This document shows, piece after piece, positions 46,993-56,047 of a stretch of DNA of 64,000 nt. The notes under the pieces were generated by a model. The model made no database searches and was not told the origin of the DNA. It saw only the letters and a list, made by a program, of their open reading frames with translations. Position 1 is the first letter of the stretch. Each line of letters opens with the position of its first letter. The stretch spans positions 8,394,693-8,458,692 of the forward strand of contig RPFO01000154.1 of NCBI GenBank assembly GCA_009746045.1, given 5' to 3'. This stretch comes from Mesostigma viride. Its lineage: Eukaryota; Streptophyta; Mesostigmatophyceae; Mesostigmatales; Mesostigmataceae. The translations under genes were made by a program, and so were the position numbers.

Positions 46993-47472
46993 ATGGTGTC
47001 AAAGGTCAAGTGCTGCGTCCCCACGAGCAAGGGCGTCAAGTGCCGCACGGTGTCGTCCGCATCCAAGTGTACGACGAACACGAGGAGGATGGGCGGGCTC
47101 ACCGCGTCTTCGCGCAGGACGCGAACGGTTCGCGCCACGTCGCAGCCGCGCCCACGCGTGCAGACCGTGTACGTCCCCGTACGCCCTCCCGCGGTGTACG
47201 TCATCAAGAAGAAGACCGTCGTGAAGGAGATTCCCGAAAAGAAGCCAGCGGAAACATCCGAGAAGAAGCTGGAGGCGGACACCGCCAAGCCGAAACCCGC
47301 CAAGCCCGCCGCCGACGACGACGACGACCCCGAAGCGATATGGGTTCTACCTACGGAGAAGGAGAAAGCCGACCAAAAAAAAGTGAAAAGAAAGAAAACG
47401 TTGAAAAAGAATAATACAAAGTCCAAACCGCGCTCGGCGCGTTCCCGACGCACACTAAATTCGCGCAAGTAA
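46993..47472 (+). CDS. Lys/Arg-rich basic protein with N-terminal Cys motif
   Basis: 159 residues from ATG 46993. The first 35 residues contain four Cys (KCCVPTSKGVKCRT...KC), a layout reminiscent of the Cys/His motif family at 56369-61474. The rest is Lys/Pro/Ala-rich with an acidic island (ADDDDDPEAIW) and a strongly basic tail (KKVKRKKTLKKNNTKSKPR). It may bind viral DNA, like a histone-like or core protein. T-tract at 46966-46972; 5 bp gap after the J-domain gene. Confidence 0.65.
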   Translation: MVSKVKCCVPTSKGVKCRTVSSASKCTTNTRRMGGLTASSRRTRTVRATSQPRPRVQTVYVPVRPPAVYVIKKKTVVKEIPEKKPAETSEKKLEADTAKPKPAKPAADDDDDPEAIWVLPTEKEKADQKKVKRKKTLKKNNTKSKPRSARSRRTLNSRK

Positions 47473-47497
47473 ATTATTTATTGCATTCGTAGGCACC

Positions 47498-47986
47498 ATG
47501 TCCAATGTAGACGAACTGTCCCAATTCGCTCGTATCAAGGATTCGGACCTCTCGCCGTTCTCGTTCCAAGGGATGCGTCTTCCGTGCAAGGTCGTGAGCT
47601 GTCACGACGGGGACACCGTCCGAGTCGCCGCGAAGGTCCCGTGGACCACGAAGCCGGTCAAGCTCACGGTTCGCCTCGCCGGAATCAACGCGCCCGAAGT
47701 CAACCCGCCCGCCTTCGCGTGGAACCGCGAGGGCATCAAGAAGCGCGCCTACCTAGCGCGCAATGCGCTCCTCCAGCTCACCACGAACGTCCGTTTTGAC
47801 TGCTCGAACACGAGTCTCACGGACGCGCAAGTGCAGGAAATCGTCGACGCCAACACGCAGATCCTAGACCTCGAGTGCAAACAGAACGACGCGTTCGGCC
47901 GCGTGCTCGGAACGCTCTTCGTGAACGGAGAGAACGTGAACGAGATCATGGTCCTCGCCGGGCACGCGGATCGATTCGAAAAATGA
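47498..47986 (+). CDS. Staphylococcal-nuclease-fold protein
   Basis: 162 residues from ATG 47498. Hallmarks of the SNase fold: CKVVSCHDGDTVRVAAKV (DGDT loop), VRLAGINAPE (the R-L-x-G-I/D-x-P-E motif), the helix AYLARNALLQL and NDAFGRVLGTLFVNGENVNE (fold end with catalytic-type Arg, GR). Asp and Arg positions expected in active enzymes appear present, so nuclease activity is plausible. No signal peptide. It may process nucleic acid inside the infected cell or virion. Intact. Confidence 0.85.
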   Translation: MSNVDELSQFARIKDSDLSPFSFQGMRLPCKVVSCHDGDTVRVAAKVPWTTKPVKLTVRLAGINAPEVNPPAFAWNREGIKKRAYLARNALLQLTTNVRFDCSNTSLTDAQVQEIVDANTQILDLECKQNDAFGRVLGTLFVNGENVNEIMVLAGHADRFEK

Positions 47987-48003
47987 ATCGTATATGTATA
48001 CAA

Positions 48004-48612
48004 ATGAATCGTCGCGTTGCTCTCTATCTCGGCGCGTCCGGCGCGGCGGTCGTGTGCGGTCTTGCGGCATACTATCTCACGCGTCCGGGCGCCAACGAGC
48101 CGCACGACTCCGAAGTGGGCCAATGCAGGCCATCGCCGTGGAAAGCCAACGTCTGTCTGGCCGATTCGGGATACGTCGGGTACGAGGTGTCTAGTTCGAA
48201 GCAACCCGTGGTCCGCCAGATGCTCGCCCTGAACGTGGCGGACAAACTTAATTCCGGACCCTTTGCACTCCGCAAGGTCATCAAGGGCCAATCGGCCATC
48301 GGAACGCAAAACGCGATATACGTACTCGAGGGCCCCAAGGGTTTCATAGTGGTAAAAGATTCTTTATTAAGCCCCGGCGCCGGTCCGTCCGACGAGACGG
48401 AAGGCGTCGAGGATAGAATTCGACAGCTAGACGACGCCTACATCAACAAGAACTGGCTCAAGGCTATCAAAAAGGAACGCATCGACGAGCGCTTTCGCCA
48501 GCGATTCCCCGCTCGGCCCATTCGGCACTTCGACATGGGGCAATGGGGCGTCACGACCGTCGAGAACGCCGGAGGGGTCGTCAGGGTGTTTGCGTACGCC
48601 TACTGGGATTGA
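48004..48612 (+). CDS. N-terminally anchored protein, function unknown
   Basis: 202 residues from ATG 48004 (MNRRVALYLGASGAAVVCGL). Residues 4-25 form a membrane anchor or signal; the rest is soluble with two Cys (GQCRPSPWKANVC) that could form a disulfide. The 3' end overlaps the convergent gene at 48581 by 32 nt. TATA-like TATATGTATAC just upstream. No family recognised. Confidence 0.65.
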   Translation: MNRRVALYLGASGAAVVCGLAAYYLTRPGANEPHDSEVGQCRPSPWKANVCLADSGYVGYEVSSSKQPVVRQMLALNVADKLNSGPFALRKVIKGQSAIGTQNAIYVLEGPKGFIVVKDSLLSPGAGPSDETEGVEDRIRQLDDAYINKNWLKAIKKERIDERFRQRFPARPIRHFDMGQWGVTTVENAGGVVRVFAYAYWD

Positions 48613-48985
48613 CCCAGGGCTCTACTCTCAGGACAGCGAACGTGGCGTCGGAGTTGACGGTAATGTGGTAAATGAGTCGGGAGGACGGGGCGTTCTTCAT
48701 GGCCCTCATCATCGTACAATCCTCTCGGAATCGCGCCTTGTAGCAGTCCGGACACACGATCAGCCACGGCTCCGGTCGTTTGTCTATGGGCGCGTTCACG
48801 AGCCAATATCCGCTGAACTTCCACCCCTCCAGGATCGCGTCGGATCTACAGAGGTTGCAGGAGTTCGTGAGCTGGTCGTCCACGGCCTTGATCTGCGCGA
48901 TTCGGTTTAGCCTCGCGACCTTCTTGCGCGCGGCGATGGCCTGCTCGCGCTCCCTCTGTCGAACGAACTCGGGCACGTCGCACAT
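48581..48985 (-). CDS. Small zinc-ribbon-like protein
   Basis: 134 residues from ATG 48985. Two Cys pairs, CNLC (near residue 43) and CPDC (near residue 78), could hold zinc. Basic helical N-terminus (RQREREQAIAARKKVARL). Function unknown; possibly nucleic-acid binding. Confidence 0.6.
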   Translation of the reverse strand: MCDVPEFVRQREREQAIAARKKVARLNRIAQIKAVDDQLTNSCNLCRSDAILEGWKFSGYWLVNAPIDKRPEPWLIVCPDCYKARFREDCTMMRAMKNAPSSRLIYHITVNSDATFAVLRVEPWVNPSRRTQTP

Positions 48986-48992
48986 CGCGGTG

Positions 48993-49271
48993 TCAACCGA
49001 TCGCGGCGATGGCCGGCTGGGGATTCACTACCTTCGGCGTCTTGGCGAACCGCACGGCGGCCGTGACGAGAACGGAGACGATTAGAACGAAGAGGAGACA
49101 GCCGAACCAGCCGTTCGAGTCGGCGACGGGGACGGGGAGGAATGTGGAGTCGGGGTCTGCAACGTACTCGACCACGAGGTGAGGCCTATTTTTATCCACG
49201 AGGACGCACGACCCGTCGGCCCGGGTGCACCGGAGGTGCTGCGGGACCTGCTCGATTCCGTCTCTTCCCAT
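48993..49271 (-). CDS. Small membrane protein with C-terminal span
   Basis: 92 residues from ATG 49271. Soluble N-terminus with two Cys, then a span WFGCLLFVLIVSVLVTAAV and a short basic tail. It lies 7 bp from the zinc-ribbon gene on the same strand, possibly co-transcribed. Divergent from the 49339 gene. Confidence 0.6.
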   Translation of the reverse strand: MGRDGIEQVPQHLRCTRADGSCVLVDKNRPHLVVEYVADPDSTFLPVPVADSNGWFGCLLFVLIVSVLVTAAVRFAKTPKVVNPQPAIAAIG

Positions 49272-49338
49272 CGGAGAGTCACTTGTAACTGTACCCGCGA
49301 CGAATTTTTTTGTGATGCATGTTTATATCACAATCGAA

Positions 49339-49671
49339 ATGGCCCAAAATCCGGTGAACACCGTCGTGACGTCGATCTCTCAGAGTACCGAGGGTGCCGT
49401 GTCGTATACCACTCAGAGCCTCGGAAAAGTCGTCCAAGCTACCGGCATCATGGACGAGAGCGGGTTCATCCGCCCTCTCTTTGCGGCCCCTCTGACTATA
49501 ATGATGGGGCTCAACACACACATGACGCTCATGTCGCGCATGGAGGACGTAATCAACAAGAAAAACAGCAAGTACATTTCTTGGGTCAACCGGATCCTGT
49601 CGGTGCTCATGTCAACCGCTCTGGGACTCGCGATGTTCTTCGTGATGACCGGTAAGCGTTTCACTGGTTAA
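49339..49671 (+). CDS. Small membrane protein
   Basis: 110 residues from ATG 49339 (MAQNPVNTVVTSISQS); an in-frame ATG at 49315 is possible but lies before the TTTATATCA element. Two hydrophobic segments: FIRPLFAAPLTIMMGL and WVNRILSVLMSTALGLAMFF. T-tract at 49305-49311. Probably a virion inner-membrane protein. The stop overlaps the convergent gene by 4 nt. Confidence 0.65.
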   Translation: MAQNPVNTVVTSISQSTEGAVSYTTQSLGKVVQATGIMDESGFIRPLFAAPLTIMMGLNTHMTLMSRMEDVINKKNSKYISWVNRILSVLMSTALGLAMFFVMTGKRFTG

Positions 49672-49901
49672 ATCCTGCCCGACCTCTGCATCCGCATGCA
49701 GAACTTGCGGTTCCAGCCCATGAGTTCCAACAGGACGTGCAGCGCCGCCGCGGACGCGGCCACCTGCGCCAGGATGCCCGCGTGCGACATCGCGGCCTCC
49801 TCGTTGTGCTGCATGTGCACCGAGTGCACCACCGTCATGATCCCCGCCATCGCGGCCGCCACCACCAGGGCTTCGATAACCACCACGCCGAAGTGAGACA
49901 T
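49668..49901 (-). CDS. Small membrane protein
   Basis: 77 residues from ATG 49901 (MSHFGVVVIEALVVAAAMAG). Two hydrophobic segments separated by a His/Glu-rich loop (HMQHNEEAAMSH), basic C-terminus. No family recognised. It belongs to a run of small membrane proteins (48993-49901). Confidence 0.6.
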   Translation of the reverse strand: MSHFGVVVIEALVVAAAMAGIMTVVHSVHMQHNEEAAMSHAGILAQVAASAAALHVLLELMGWNRKFCMRMQRSGRI

Positions 49902-49932
49902 GTCTAGGATTCCATACTAAAACGCCACAAAA

Positions 49933-50454
49933 TTACAAGCGATACCGCAGAGAGAGCACTCGAATGGCCGCCGGTATCTCGGAAGTCGGCAACGCCGCGA
50001 AACTCAGTGTCTCCAGCGTCCGTTTCCCGCGTCGCGCGAGGGCCTGTCGCGCACACGCGCGCGAAATGAACTTCACCATTCTGCGGTTGAGTTGCCACGT
50101 GGACAGACGCAGGTCGCGAAAGGCGTCTATATCGTCCACGATGTCGAAGTACACTCGGTCGCGGCTGTACCTCTCCATGATATCGCCGATGAAGTCCGCG
50201 TCCGACAGCACGCTCGTCCGCGCGGCCACTTTCCCAAAATCGGACGCTGTACGACACACGCGCGACACGTGTCGTACAACGCACGCGATCGTGAGAGACG
50301 GGTCGTTCGGAGCCAGAACCCGCGCGACGGCGGGGTGGACCAGGTAGCGACATAGGTGCGTGCAGATGCGGCAGACGCCGATCGTTTTGTGTTTGTCGAG
50401 CAGGAACGACAGCCGCCGCGAGCAGCACGCGCACTGGAAATTCGCAGGGTCCAT
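49933..50454 (-). CDS. Protein with N-terminal Cys cluster
   Basis: 173 residues from ATG 50454 (MDPANFQCACCSRRLSFLLD). Five Cys in the first 35 residues (CACC ... CRICTHLC) suggest a zinc site; the rest is helical and basic. Function unknown. It is divergent from the giant coiled-coil gene at 50507 over 52 bp containing GATAACGCATTATAG. Confidence 0.6.
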   Translation of the reverse strand: MDPANFQCACCSRRLSFLLDKHKTIGVCRICTHLCRYLVHPAVARVLAPNDPSLTIACVVRHVSRVCRTASDFGKVAARTSVLSDADFIGDIMERYSRDRVYFDIVDDIDAFRDLRLSTWQLNRRMVKFISRACARQALARRGKRTLETLSFAALPTSEIPAAIRVLSLRYRL

Positions 50455-50506
50455 CTTTCGCGCAGAAAGCGTAGAAATTCGGGAAATTTTGATAACGCAT
50501 TATAGA

Positions 50507-53500
50507 ATGGCAGCAACCGCGTTATTCGGAATATCCAACGACGCGTTTGTGAACAACGTAGTGACAGGATTGCAGAGGTACGACCCGTGGGTGCAGGAGC
50601 GCAAGATGCCCTACTACGAGGTCTACAACCCGAGATCCGCCATGACCAACGCGGAGTACTTTCGGAGCGTACCTCGCAAGTCCACGTGGACGAAAGGCCT
50701 CGTCCGCGCGGCCGGTGGGTTGACGGCGGAAGCGCTGCAGGAGGCGTGGAGGAATTTGCGCAAGGTCGTCCCGCGCATCGGTGGCGGCTCTGGAAACGCA
50801 GACGACGGGCTAGTACCACGGGGGGTGGACCCCGCCGAAGTACGCAAAGCCAAGGAGGAGACGGAGGCTCGAAACAACGCCGTGTTGCTATTGGATGAAA
50901 TCCGCAAACTACTACAGACTTCTAAAGACACTGAACCGATAGAAGAAAGAAAACAGACGTTCCTGTCTCACCTGAACTCAATGGAAAACAGATACGGCGA
51001 CGAGGCGACGAAGAAATTCACCAGCACTATGGCCAACATCATGGAAGACTTGGACTACGTCCATAGTATGCGTGACGAACTCCAAAACAACACAAATCTG
51101 AAACGAAACATAGAACAAGACCTCGAAAACACGCGAAAGGATTTAGAAGAAACCCTTCAACGGATGCAAATAATGGGGGAGTCGCACGGGAATATGGAAG
51201 CGGCCGCGGAACGAATAGCGAAGGACGCTAAAGTGCAAGAACTTCAACAGAAGATACGATCGAAGGAGGATGCCGTGAGGCTATTAGAAGGGAAAAACAA
51301 AGAGCTCTACCAAACGATCACGCGAACGACGCGGGACATCGGCACCCTGAAGAGAGAGCTCGCTTCGTCGCAAGACGCGGTCACGAAAAGCAACGCGACT
51401 CTGCGAGAGGAGCGGAACAGAGCAGAAAGACTGAACACGGACCTGAGAATCGCAAGACAGGCGAAGGATAGACTCACAAAGGAACTCTCAACGGCTAACG
51501 CGCAAGTCCAGAGCTTGCAAACCCAAACTCGACAGATGGAGAGCGACCTGCGATCCACGAATGCGACGATACAGAGTTATTTAGTCCAAATAAACGGGTA
51601 CCAAGAACAAGTACAAAAGATCAGCGACGACATGTTCGACCTCGTGCGTGCAGGGATTTCGAACGAGGAAGAAAACGCTCAGTTTCAAGCGTTACAAACA
51701 AAACTGGAACAAGCGGAAACGGAGCTCGAAGAAAAGAGGGAAATGCTATTCGATGCCAAAAAGATTCAAAGCGACCAAGCGCGCAAAATATCAGAGGCTC
51801 GAAACCGTTTAGAGCAAGAGGTGCGGAGTGTATCGGATCTGATGACATTGAACATGACACTGTCCGACGAAATCGAGTCCCAAAAGGAACGTTACAAAGA
51901 GCTCCAAAGTCAGCATTCCAATGAGCTGAGCCAGAGGGAAGAGAACTACAAAGCCCTTCTGTCAGAGAGAGAGAAATTGGCGACACAATACGCGATAGCT
52001 AGCCGTAAGTTGCAAGAAGTGAAAGCGGCAGAAGCGCAGGCACGGGAGGAGAAAAAGGAAATGGAAGAGCATGTCCGACCCTCTCATGGCGATGCCCCTC
52101 GCATGTCCCCAGAGGAGAGAGAGAAGTGGGAACGTAAGATTGCAGAAAAAGACGCGAGTATCGTCTCTCTTCAAACGCAAATAAAGGACGCCGGGGAACG
52201 GGCAACGGCCGCCTTGCGAGAGTCGGAGAAGATCGCCGAGGAACTCGCGTTAGCTCACAAGGAAATCGCGGAAGAAAAAGCGAAATCCGAGGCTATGGAG
52301 ACGAGGTTGCGTGAGTCGCAGGCGTCTATAGCAGAGCTACAACGGCAAATGGACGGTCTCACGAAGGGGCGTGACCAGGCGGCGGCAGAGGCGAAAGTCG
52401 CTCGTACGAACCATGACACAGCTAAGGCGCTTGCGGAGGTCCTGCAAGGCCAGTTGAAGGATCTGACGGAGGAATTCGATAATCTTCAATTTAAGAAGGG
52501 GGAACTCGAGGACCAACTGGAGAATGCGCCGACGGATCAAAGTGTGAAAGACTTACAAGCCAGACTCGAACAAAACGAGAAAGACCTCGCCGCGGAAAAA
52601 GAGAACATAAAGAACGTCTATGAACGACTGCAAAACGCCACGAACGAGATAGGGGATTGGAAAGAGAAAGCACTGATGTCGGAGAAAGTGACCCAAGAAT
52701 TGACAGAGAAGCTCGTGGGCGTAACCGAAGCGCACGAAGATATGACTCGCAAGTACGAAAGCGAGAAAACGTTGGCTAAGGACCTTCGCGAACAAGTATC
52801 TCAATTAGAAGAAGCGCGAAATCGAATAGCGGCCGAGGTGGAGAGTCGTCTGAAAGAAGAGAAAGAAAAGGCAGCGCAGGACAGATCGGGCCTGGAAGCG
52901 CAACTGAAAAACGTCACCGCAAAACTCGACGAAACCACAGCGAGAAACCATGACCTCCGCAAGAATGCGCTGACGGATGTTCAGAAGAGGCTGGATGACG
53001 ACGCCATAATCATCAACATGTTGCAGAGTGCCGCGCATAACGCATCCAAAGCAGAGTTGCGGGCGTTGGCGGAAAACGAGGACCGGTTGCAGAAGACGTT
53101 AGAGGCTTTGCGAAAGGCATCAGACAACCCAGATATCCACAAAGGCAACAACGCGGCTATCGCCATCTTATCCGCTATTAGAGACTTGGATAACGCGAGA
53201 AAGGCAGTGCGCGCAAATATTGAATACAAAGAACAAACTAAGAAGAAGAAAGAGACTGAGGCTGAAAACAACAGGGCGGCGATAATAGAGGCGTACAGGA
53301 AAGGATATAAACTGGCCGCGGACAAGGAAAAGATCGCTTTGGACACTTTAATGCAAACGATCCCTGCCCCTATACATACTAAGAACGTTCTCGGATTCGG
53401 GGGGAAGACGGATTATGACGCTCCCATCGACCGGGTCCAAGAGGAACTCACGAAGTGGCAGGCGGATCAGCGTCGGAAACTCGAGGAACTTCAAAGCATC

Positions 53501-53788
53501 GCACAAACACAGCATTCCGCGTTCAGCAATGACTCGTTATTGAGCATATCTCAAGGGGAGATCGATAGACACGAGGATCTGATCCACAAGATCGAAGAAA
53601 TTTTGCAAGAAATCCGAGAGGCGAGGGGGAAAGTCACGGGCAGTGAGACCGTGTACAGCGACGTCATGCACGGACTGAGGAAACTGTCACAACACCTAGA
53701 CCTCCCGCCCGCAACGAGGACCGTTTTCTCTGAGATCCCGGTCAAACCACCCCCAAAACTACCGGTATACACCGATGGACGGTCTTAG
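50507..53788 (+). CDS. Giant coiled-coil protein (SMC/myosin-tail-like)
   Basis: 1093 residues from ATG 50507 (MAATALFGISNDAFVNNVVT). Residues 1-100 form a compact, non-coiled head with Arg/Pro; residues 130-960 are Glu/Lys/Gln/Arg/Leu heptad-rich coiled coil with few breaks; the C-terminus (from about 960) is a shorter helical then Pro-rich end (VKPPPKLPVYTDGRS). No Walker motifs, so it is not an SMC ATPase. A rod or fibre in the virion or a factory scaffold is the best guess. The stop overlaps the convergent NifS-like gene by 30 nt. TATA-like TTATAG just upstream. Confidence 0.8.
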   Translation: MAATALFGISNDAFVNNVVTGLQRYDPWVQERKMPYYEVYNPRSAMTNAEYFRSVPRKSTWTKGLVRAAGGLTAEALQEAWRNLRKVVPRIGGGSGNADDGLVPRGVDPAEVRKAKEETEARNNAVLLLDEIRKLLQTSKDTEPIEERKQTFLSHLNSMENRYGDEATKKFTSTMANIMEDLDYVHSMRDELQNNTNLKRNIEQDLENTRKDLEETLQRMQIMGESHGNMEAAAERIAKDAKVQELQQKIRSKEDAVRLLEGKNKELYQTITRTTRDIGTLKRELASSQDAVTKSNATLREERNRAERLNTDLRIARQAKDRLTKELSTANAQVQSLQTQTRQMESDLRSTNATIQSYLVQINGYQEQVQKISDDMFDLVRAGISNEEENAQFQALQTKLEQAETELEEKREMLFDAKKIQSDQARKISEARNRLEQEVRSVSDLMTLNMTLSDEIESQKERYKELQSQHSNELSQREENYKALLSEREKLATQYAIASRKLQEVKAAEAQAREEKKEMEEHVRPSHGDAPRMSPEEREKWERKIAEKDASIVSLQTQIKDAGERATAALRESEKIAEELALAHKEIAEEKAKSEAMETRLRESQASIAELQRQMDGLTKGRDQAAAEAKVARTNHDTAKALAEVLQGQLKDLTEEFDNLQFKKGELEDQLENAPTDQSVKDLQARLEQNEKDLAAEKENIKNVYERLQNATNEIGDWKEKALMSEKVTQELTEKLVGVTEAHEDMTRKYESEKTLAKDLREQVSQLEEARNRIAAEVESRLKEEKEKAAQDRSGLEAQLKNVTAKLDETTARNHDLRKNALTDVQKRLDDDAIIINMLQSAAHNASKAELRALAENEDRLQKTLEALRKASDNPDIHKGNNAAIAILSAIRDLDNARKAVRANIEYKEQTKKKKETEAENNRAAIIEAYRKGYKLAADKEKIALDTLMQTIPAPIHTKNVLGFGGKTDYDAPIDRVQEELTKWQADQRRKLEELQSIAQTQHSAFSNDSLLSISQGEIDRHEDLIHKIEEILQEIREARGKVTGSETVYSDVMHGLRKLSQHLDLPPATRTVFSEIPVKPPPKLPVYTDGRS

Positions 53789-54895
53789 CGCATCGAAGAG
53801 GTCTTCGATGTCCTTCATGGACGTATGGTAGCAAAGGCCGATCCGTATCGTCCCTTTCTCCCTATCCATCGGCAGCCCGATCGCCTGTAGGGTCTCGCTC
53901 CGTCGCAGGAGGTGGCACGCGGAACCCGTCGACACCGCGATACCCTTCTTCGCCAGCTTCTTCACCACCGCCCGCGAACTGCGCACAGGGAACGCGATAG
54001 AAGCAAGGTTTGGGAGGCACTTTTCAGGGTCCCTGGGACCGTTTACCACGCCACCGAGCTCGGCGCACCGCGTCACGAGCGCCTTTCGAAGCTTGCGCAT
54101 CTTGTTCACGACCGCCGCCCCACGGACGCAGTTTAGCCTCACCGCCTCCGCCAGCGCGCAGATCAACGGAGGGGACTCCGTTCCCGGCCTCACGGCCTTC
54201 TCCTGCCCCCCGCCCCACGACAGAGGAGACAGACACGACGGGTCCCTTCGCAGCACGAGCGCGCCCACGCCCTTTACCGAGTGGATCTTGTGCCCGGACA
54301 CCACGTAGCTGTCCAGCGCGCCGACCCCGCGGATGCGGAACTTGCCCGCCGCCTGCGTCGTGTCCGAGTGGAAGTGCACGCGCTTGCCCACGATCTTGCG
54401 GATCGCGCGCAGGTCCTGCAGCGTCCCGATCTCGTTGTTCGCGTACATGATCGTCACCAGCTTCACGCGCGAACCGTGCTTCTTCATCGCCTCCTTCAGC
54501 GCCTCCAGGTCGATGAACCCCTCCCCGTCCACGGGGATCTTCACGACCTCCACCTTGTGCCGCTTGTGCAGGTGCTCCAAGGGCTTGATACCCGCCGGGT
54601 GCTCGATCGTCGACGTGAGGACCACGCCGTCGTACCCGTGCTTCTCCATCACCCCGTTCAGGACGATGTTCATCGACTCCGTCGCACCGGACGTGAACAC
54701 GATCGCCTTGCAAGGCTCCTTCAAGTACCTCGCCAGCGTCGCCCGCGCCCGCTCCACGACCCGACGCGCCTTCTTGCCCACCTCGTGCGAGGACGAGGGG
54801 TTGCCGTACAGCGTCTCCGCCACCTTGGTCATCACGCGGACGACCTCCGGGTACGGCTTCGTAGTGCTGATGTTGTCCAGATACACTTCGCGCAT
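53759..54895 (-). CDS. NifS/IscS-like cysteine desulfurase
   Basis: 378 residues from ATG 54895 (MREVYLDNISTTKPYPEVVR). Class-V PLP enzyme features: LDN.stT at the N-terminus, GNPSSSHEVGKKAR, FTSGATESMN, IEHPAG, MYANNEIGTLQDL, HSDTTQAAGK, the PLP-lysine site SGHKIHSVKGVGAL and the catalytic-Cys loop STGSACHLL. All key residues are seen. It releases sulfur from cysteine for Fe-S clusters or thio-modification. NifS-like proteins are known in some giant viruses (e.g. African swine fever virus). A Rieske protein lies 11 kb away. Length is normal; intact. Confidence 0.92.
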   Translation of the reverse strand: MREVYLDNISTTKPYPEVVRVMTKVAETLYGNPSSSHEVGKKARRVVERARATLARYLKEPCKAIVFTSGATESMNIVLNGVMEKHGYDGVVLTSTIEHPAGIKPLEHLHKRHKVEVVKIPVDGEGFIDLEALKEAMKKHGSRVKLVTIMYANNEIGTLQDLRAIRKIVGKRVHFHSDTTQAAGKFRIRGVGALDSYVVSGHKIHSVKGVGALVLRRDPSCLSPLSWGGGQEKAVRPGTESPPLICALAEAVRLNCVRGAAVVNKMRKLRKALVTRCAELGGVVNGPRDPEKCLPNLASIAFPVRSSRAVVKKLAKKGIAVSTGSACHLLRRSETLQAIGLPMDREKGTIRIGLCYHTSMKDIEDLFDALRPSIGVYR

Positions 54896-54989
54896 AGGAG
54901 CGTGATCCCATGAGATACGCAAAGATTTCCGTTTCGGCCCGCGCGTCTGCAGGGAATGAAAAGAAATGGTATAAAAAGGAAGCGAGACC

Positions 54990-55637
54990 ATGGGGCGCGT
55001 ACGAATGGAACCGCAGGCAGCCGGAGAAGAAAACGTCAAACCTCCCCGCAAACGGCAACGATCCGCGACCAACGCGATCGAAACGCAGCCGAACGACCGC
55101 CGATTCATGGCAGGGGAAAACAAGACCGACGATTCCGTGTCCTTCGCGATCCCGAACACGCTCGCCGAGAGCTCGATCGAGTTCCTCATGCGGAAGGACC
55201 GCACCGTCCACGTGGGCGCGCTCTGCTCGTTGATGCAAACCACGCCCAAGGACCTGTTCCAAAGCGAGTCCCCCTGGATCCCAGTCGACGAGCTCCAGCG
55301 GGTGTTCCAGAACGACAAAAAGTTGCGCCCGATCCGCGACTCGTTCGCCGAAATAGTCCAGTACCTCCACGAGATGCGGTCCGACGACGAGGACGAGGAC
55401 GACAAGGAGAATCTGGTGCCTTACCGCTGCGTTGACCTCCTGAAGCGGATGTACGGCCACAACCGGTTCGACCCCGTGCACCTAATGACGTTCGGGGGGC
55501 TGGTGTACAACGCCTACGTCAAGAAGCACGGGAAGCCGCCCCCGTCGCGCGCGGATGGCTATAGGATGTACTTCATGAAGGACGTTCCCCTCATGGAGGA
55601 GGCCTTTCGCAATTGGGACGGGAAATTGGTTGTCTGA
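54990..55637 (+). CDS. Soluble protein, function unknown
   Basis: 215 residues from ATG 54990 (MGRVRMEPQAAGEENVKPPR), preceded by GGTATAAAAAGG, a good TATA-like element. Basic head (KPPRKRQR), acidic run DDEDEDDKEN near residue 130, and a conserved-looking C-terminal part (LMTFGGLVYNAYVKKHG). No recognised domain. Divergent from the NifS-like gene. Confidence 0.65.
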   Translation: MGRVRMEPQAAGEENVKPPRKRQRSATNAIETQPNDRRFMAGENKTDDSVSFAIPNTLAESSIEFLMRKDRTVHVGALCSLMQTTPKDLFQSESPWIPVDELQRVFQNDKKLRPIRDSFAEIVQYLHEMRSDDEDEDDKENLVPYRCVDLLKRMYGHNRFDPVHLMTFGGLVYNAYVKKHGKPPPSRADGYRMYFMKDVPLMEEAFRNWDGKLVV

Positions 55638-55741
55638 TCAAGGCCGCCAAAATTACTCGTGCGCTTTGAACGCGCACACGAGGATCGTATTTATTTATTT
55701 TCATAATAAAACCTCTATTTATTTCGCGTAACTCTATCGAC

Positions 55742-56008
55742 ATGCCAGCCAGCCACAAAAGCGCACTCGTCATGCTAGGGGGGTTCGGGGTGGGCACCGC
55801 GTACTACCTCATGATGTCCAAATCGATCCCCAAGGAAGTCAACTGCTCCTTCTCGGCCAACATATGGACCGACATCTTCGCGTTCCTGTGCGGCCTCGTG
55901 CTCGTGTACAAAGGCGCGTTCGCCACGCCCGAGGACCTCGTACTCGTGGCCATCGGGACCGCCATCATCACCGAGCACATATGGCAGTTCTGGTTCAACA
56001 AGGTCTGA
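55742..56008 (+). CDS. Small membrane protein
   Basis: 88 residues from ATG 55742. Hydrophobic segments at about residues 9-24 (VMLGGFGVGTAYYLMM), 45-58 and 64-80. A TTTATTTATTTTC tract lies about 55 nt upstream. It is followed 39 bp later by another small membrane protein on the same strand. Confidence 0.6.
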   Translation: MPASHKSALVMLGGFGVGTAYYLMMSKSIPKEVNCSFSANIWTDIFAFLCGLVLVYKGAFATPEDLVLVAIGTAIITEHIWQFWFNKV

Positions 56009-56047
56009 CCGTCGTAATTTTCATCCACGCTATATGACAAGCACACC

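Noticed and set aside
54024-55481. 485-codon minus-strand frame overlapping the NifS-like gene
   Set aside because: Shadow frame with Gly/Arg/Asp-biased composition; the NifS frame contains every family motif.
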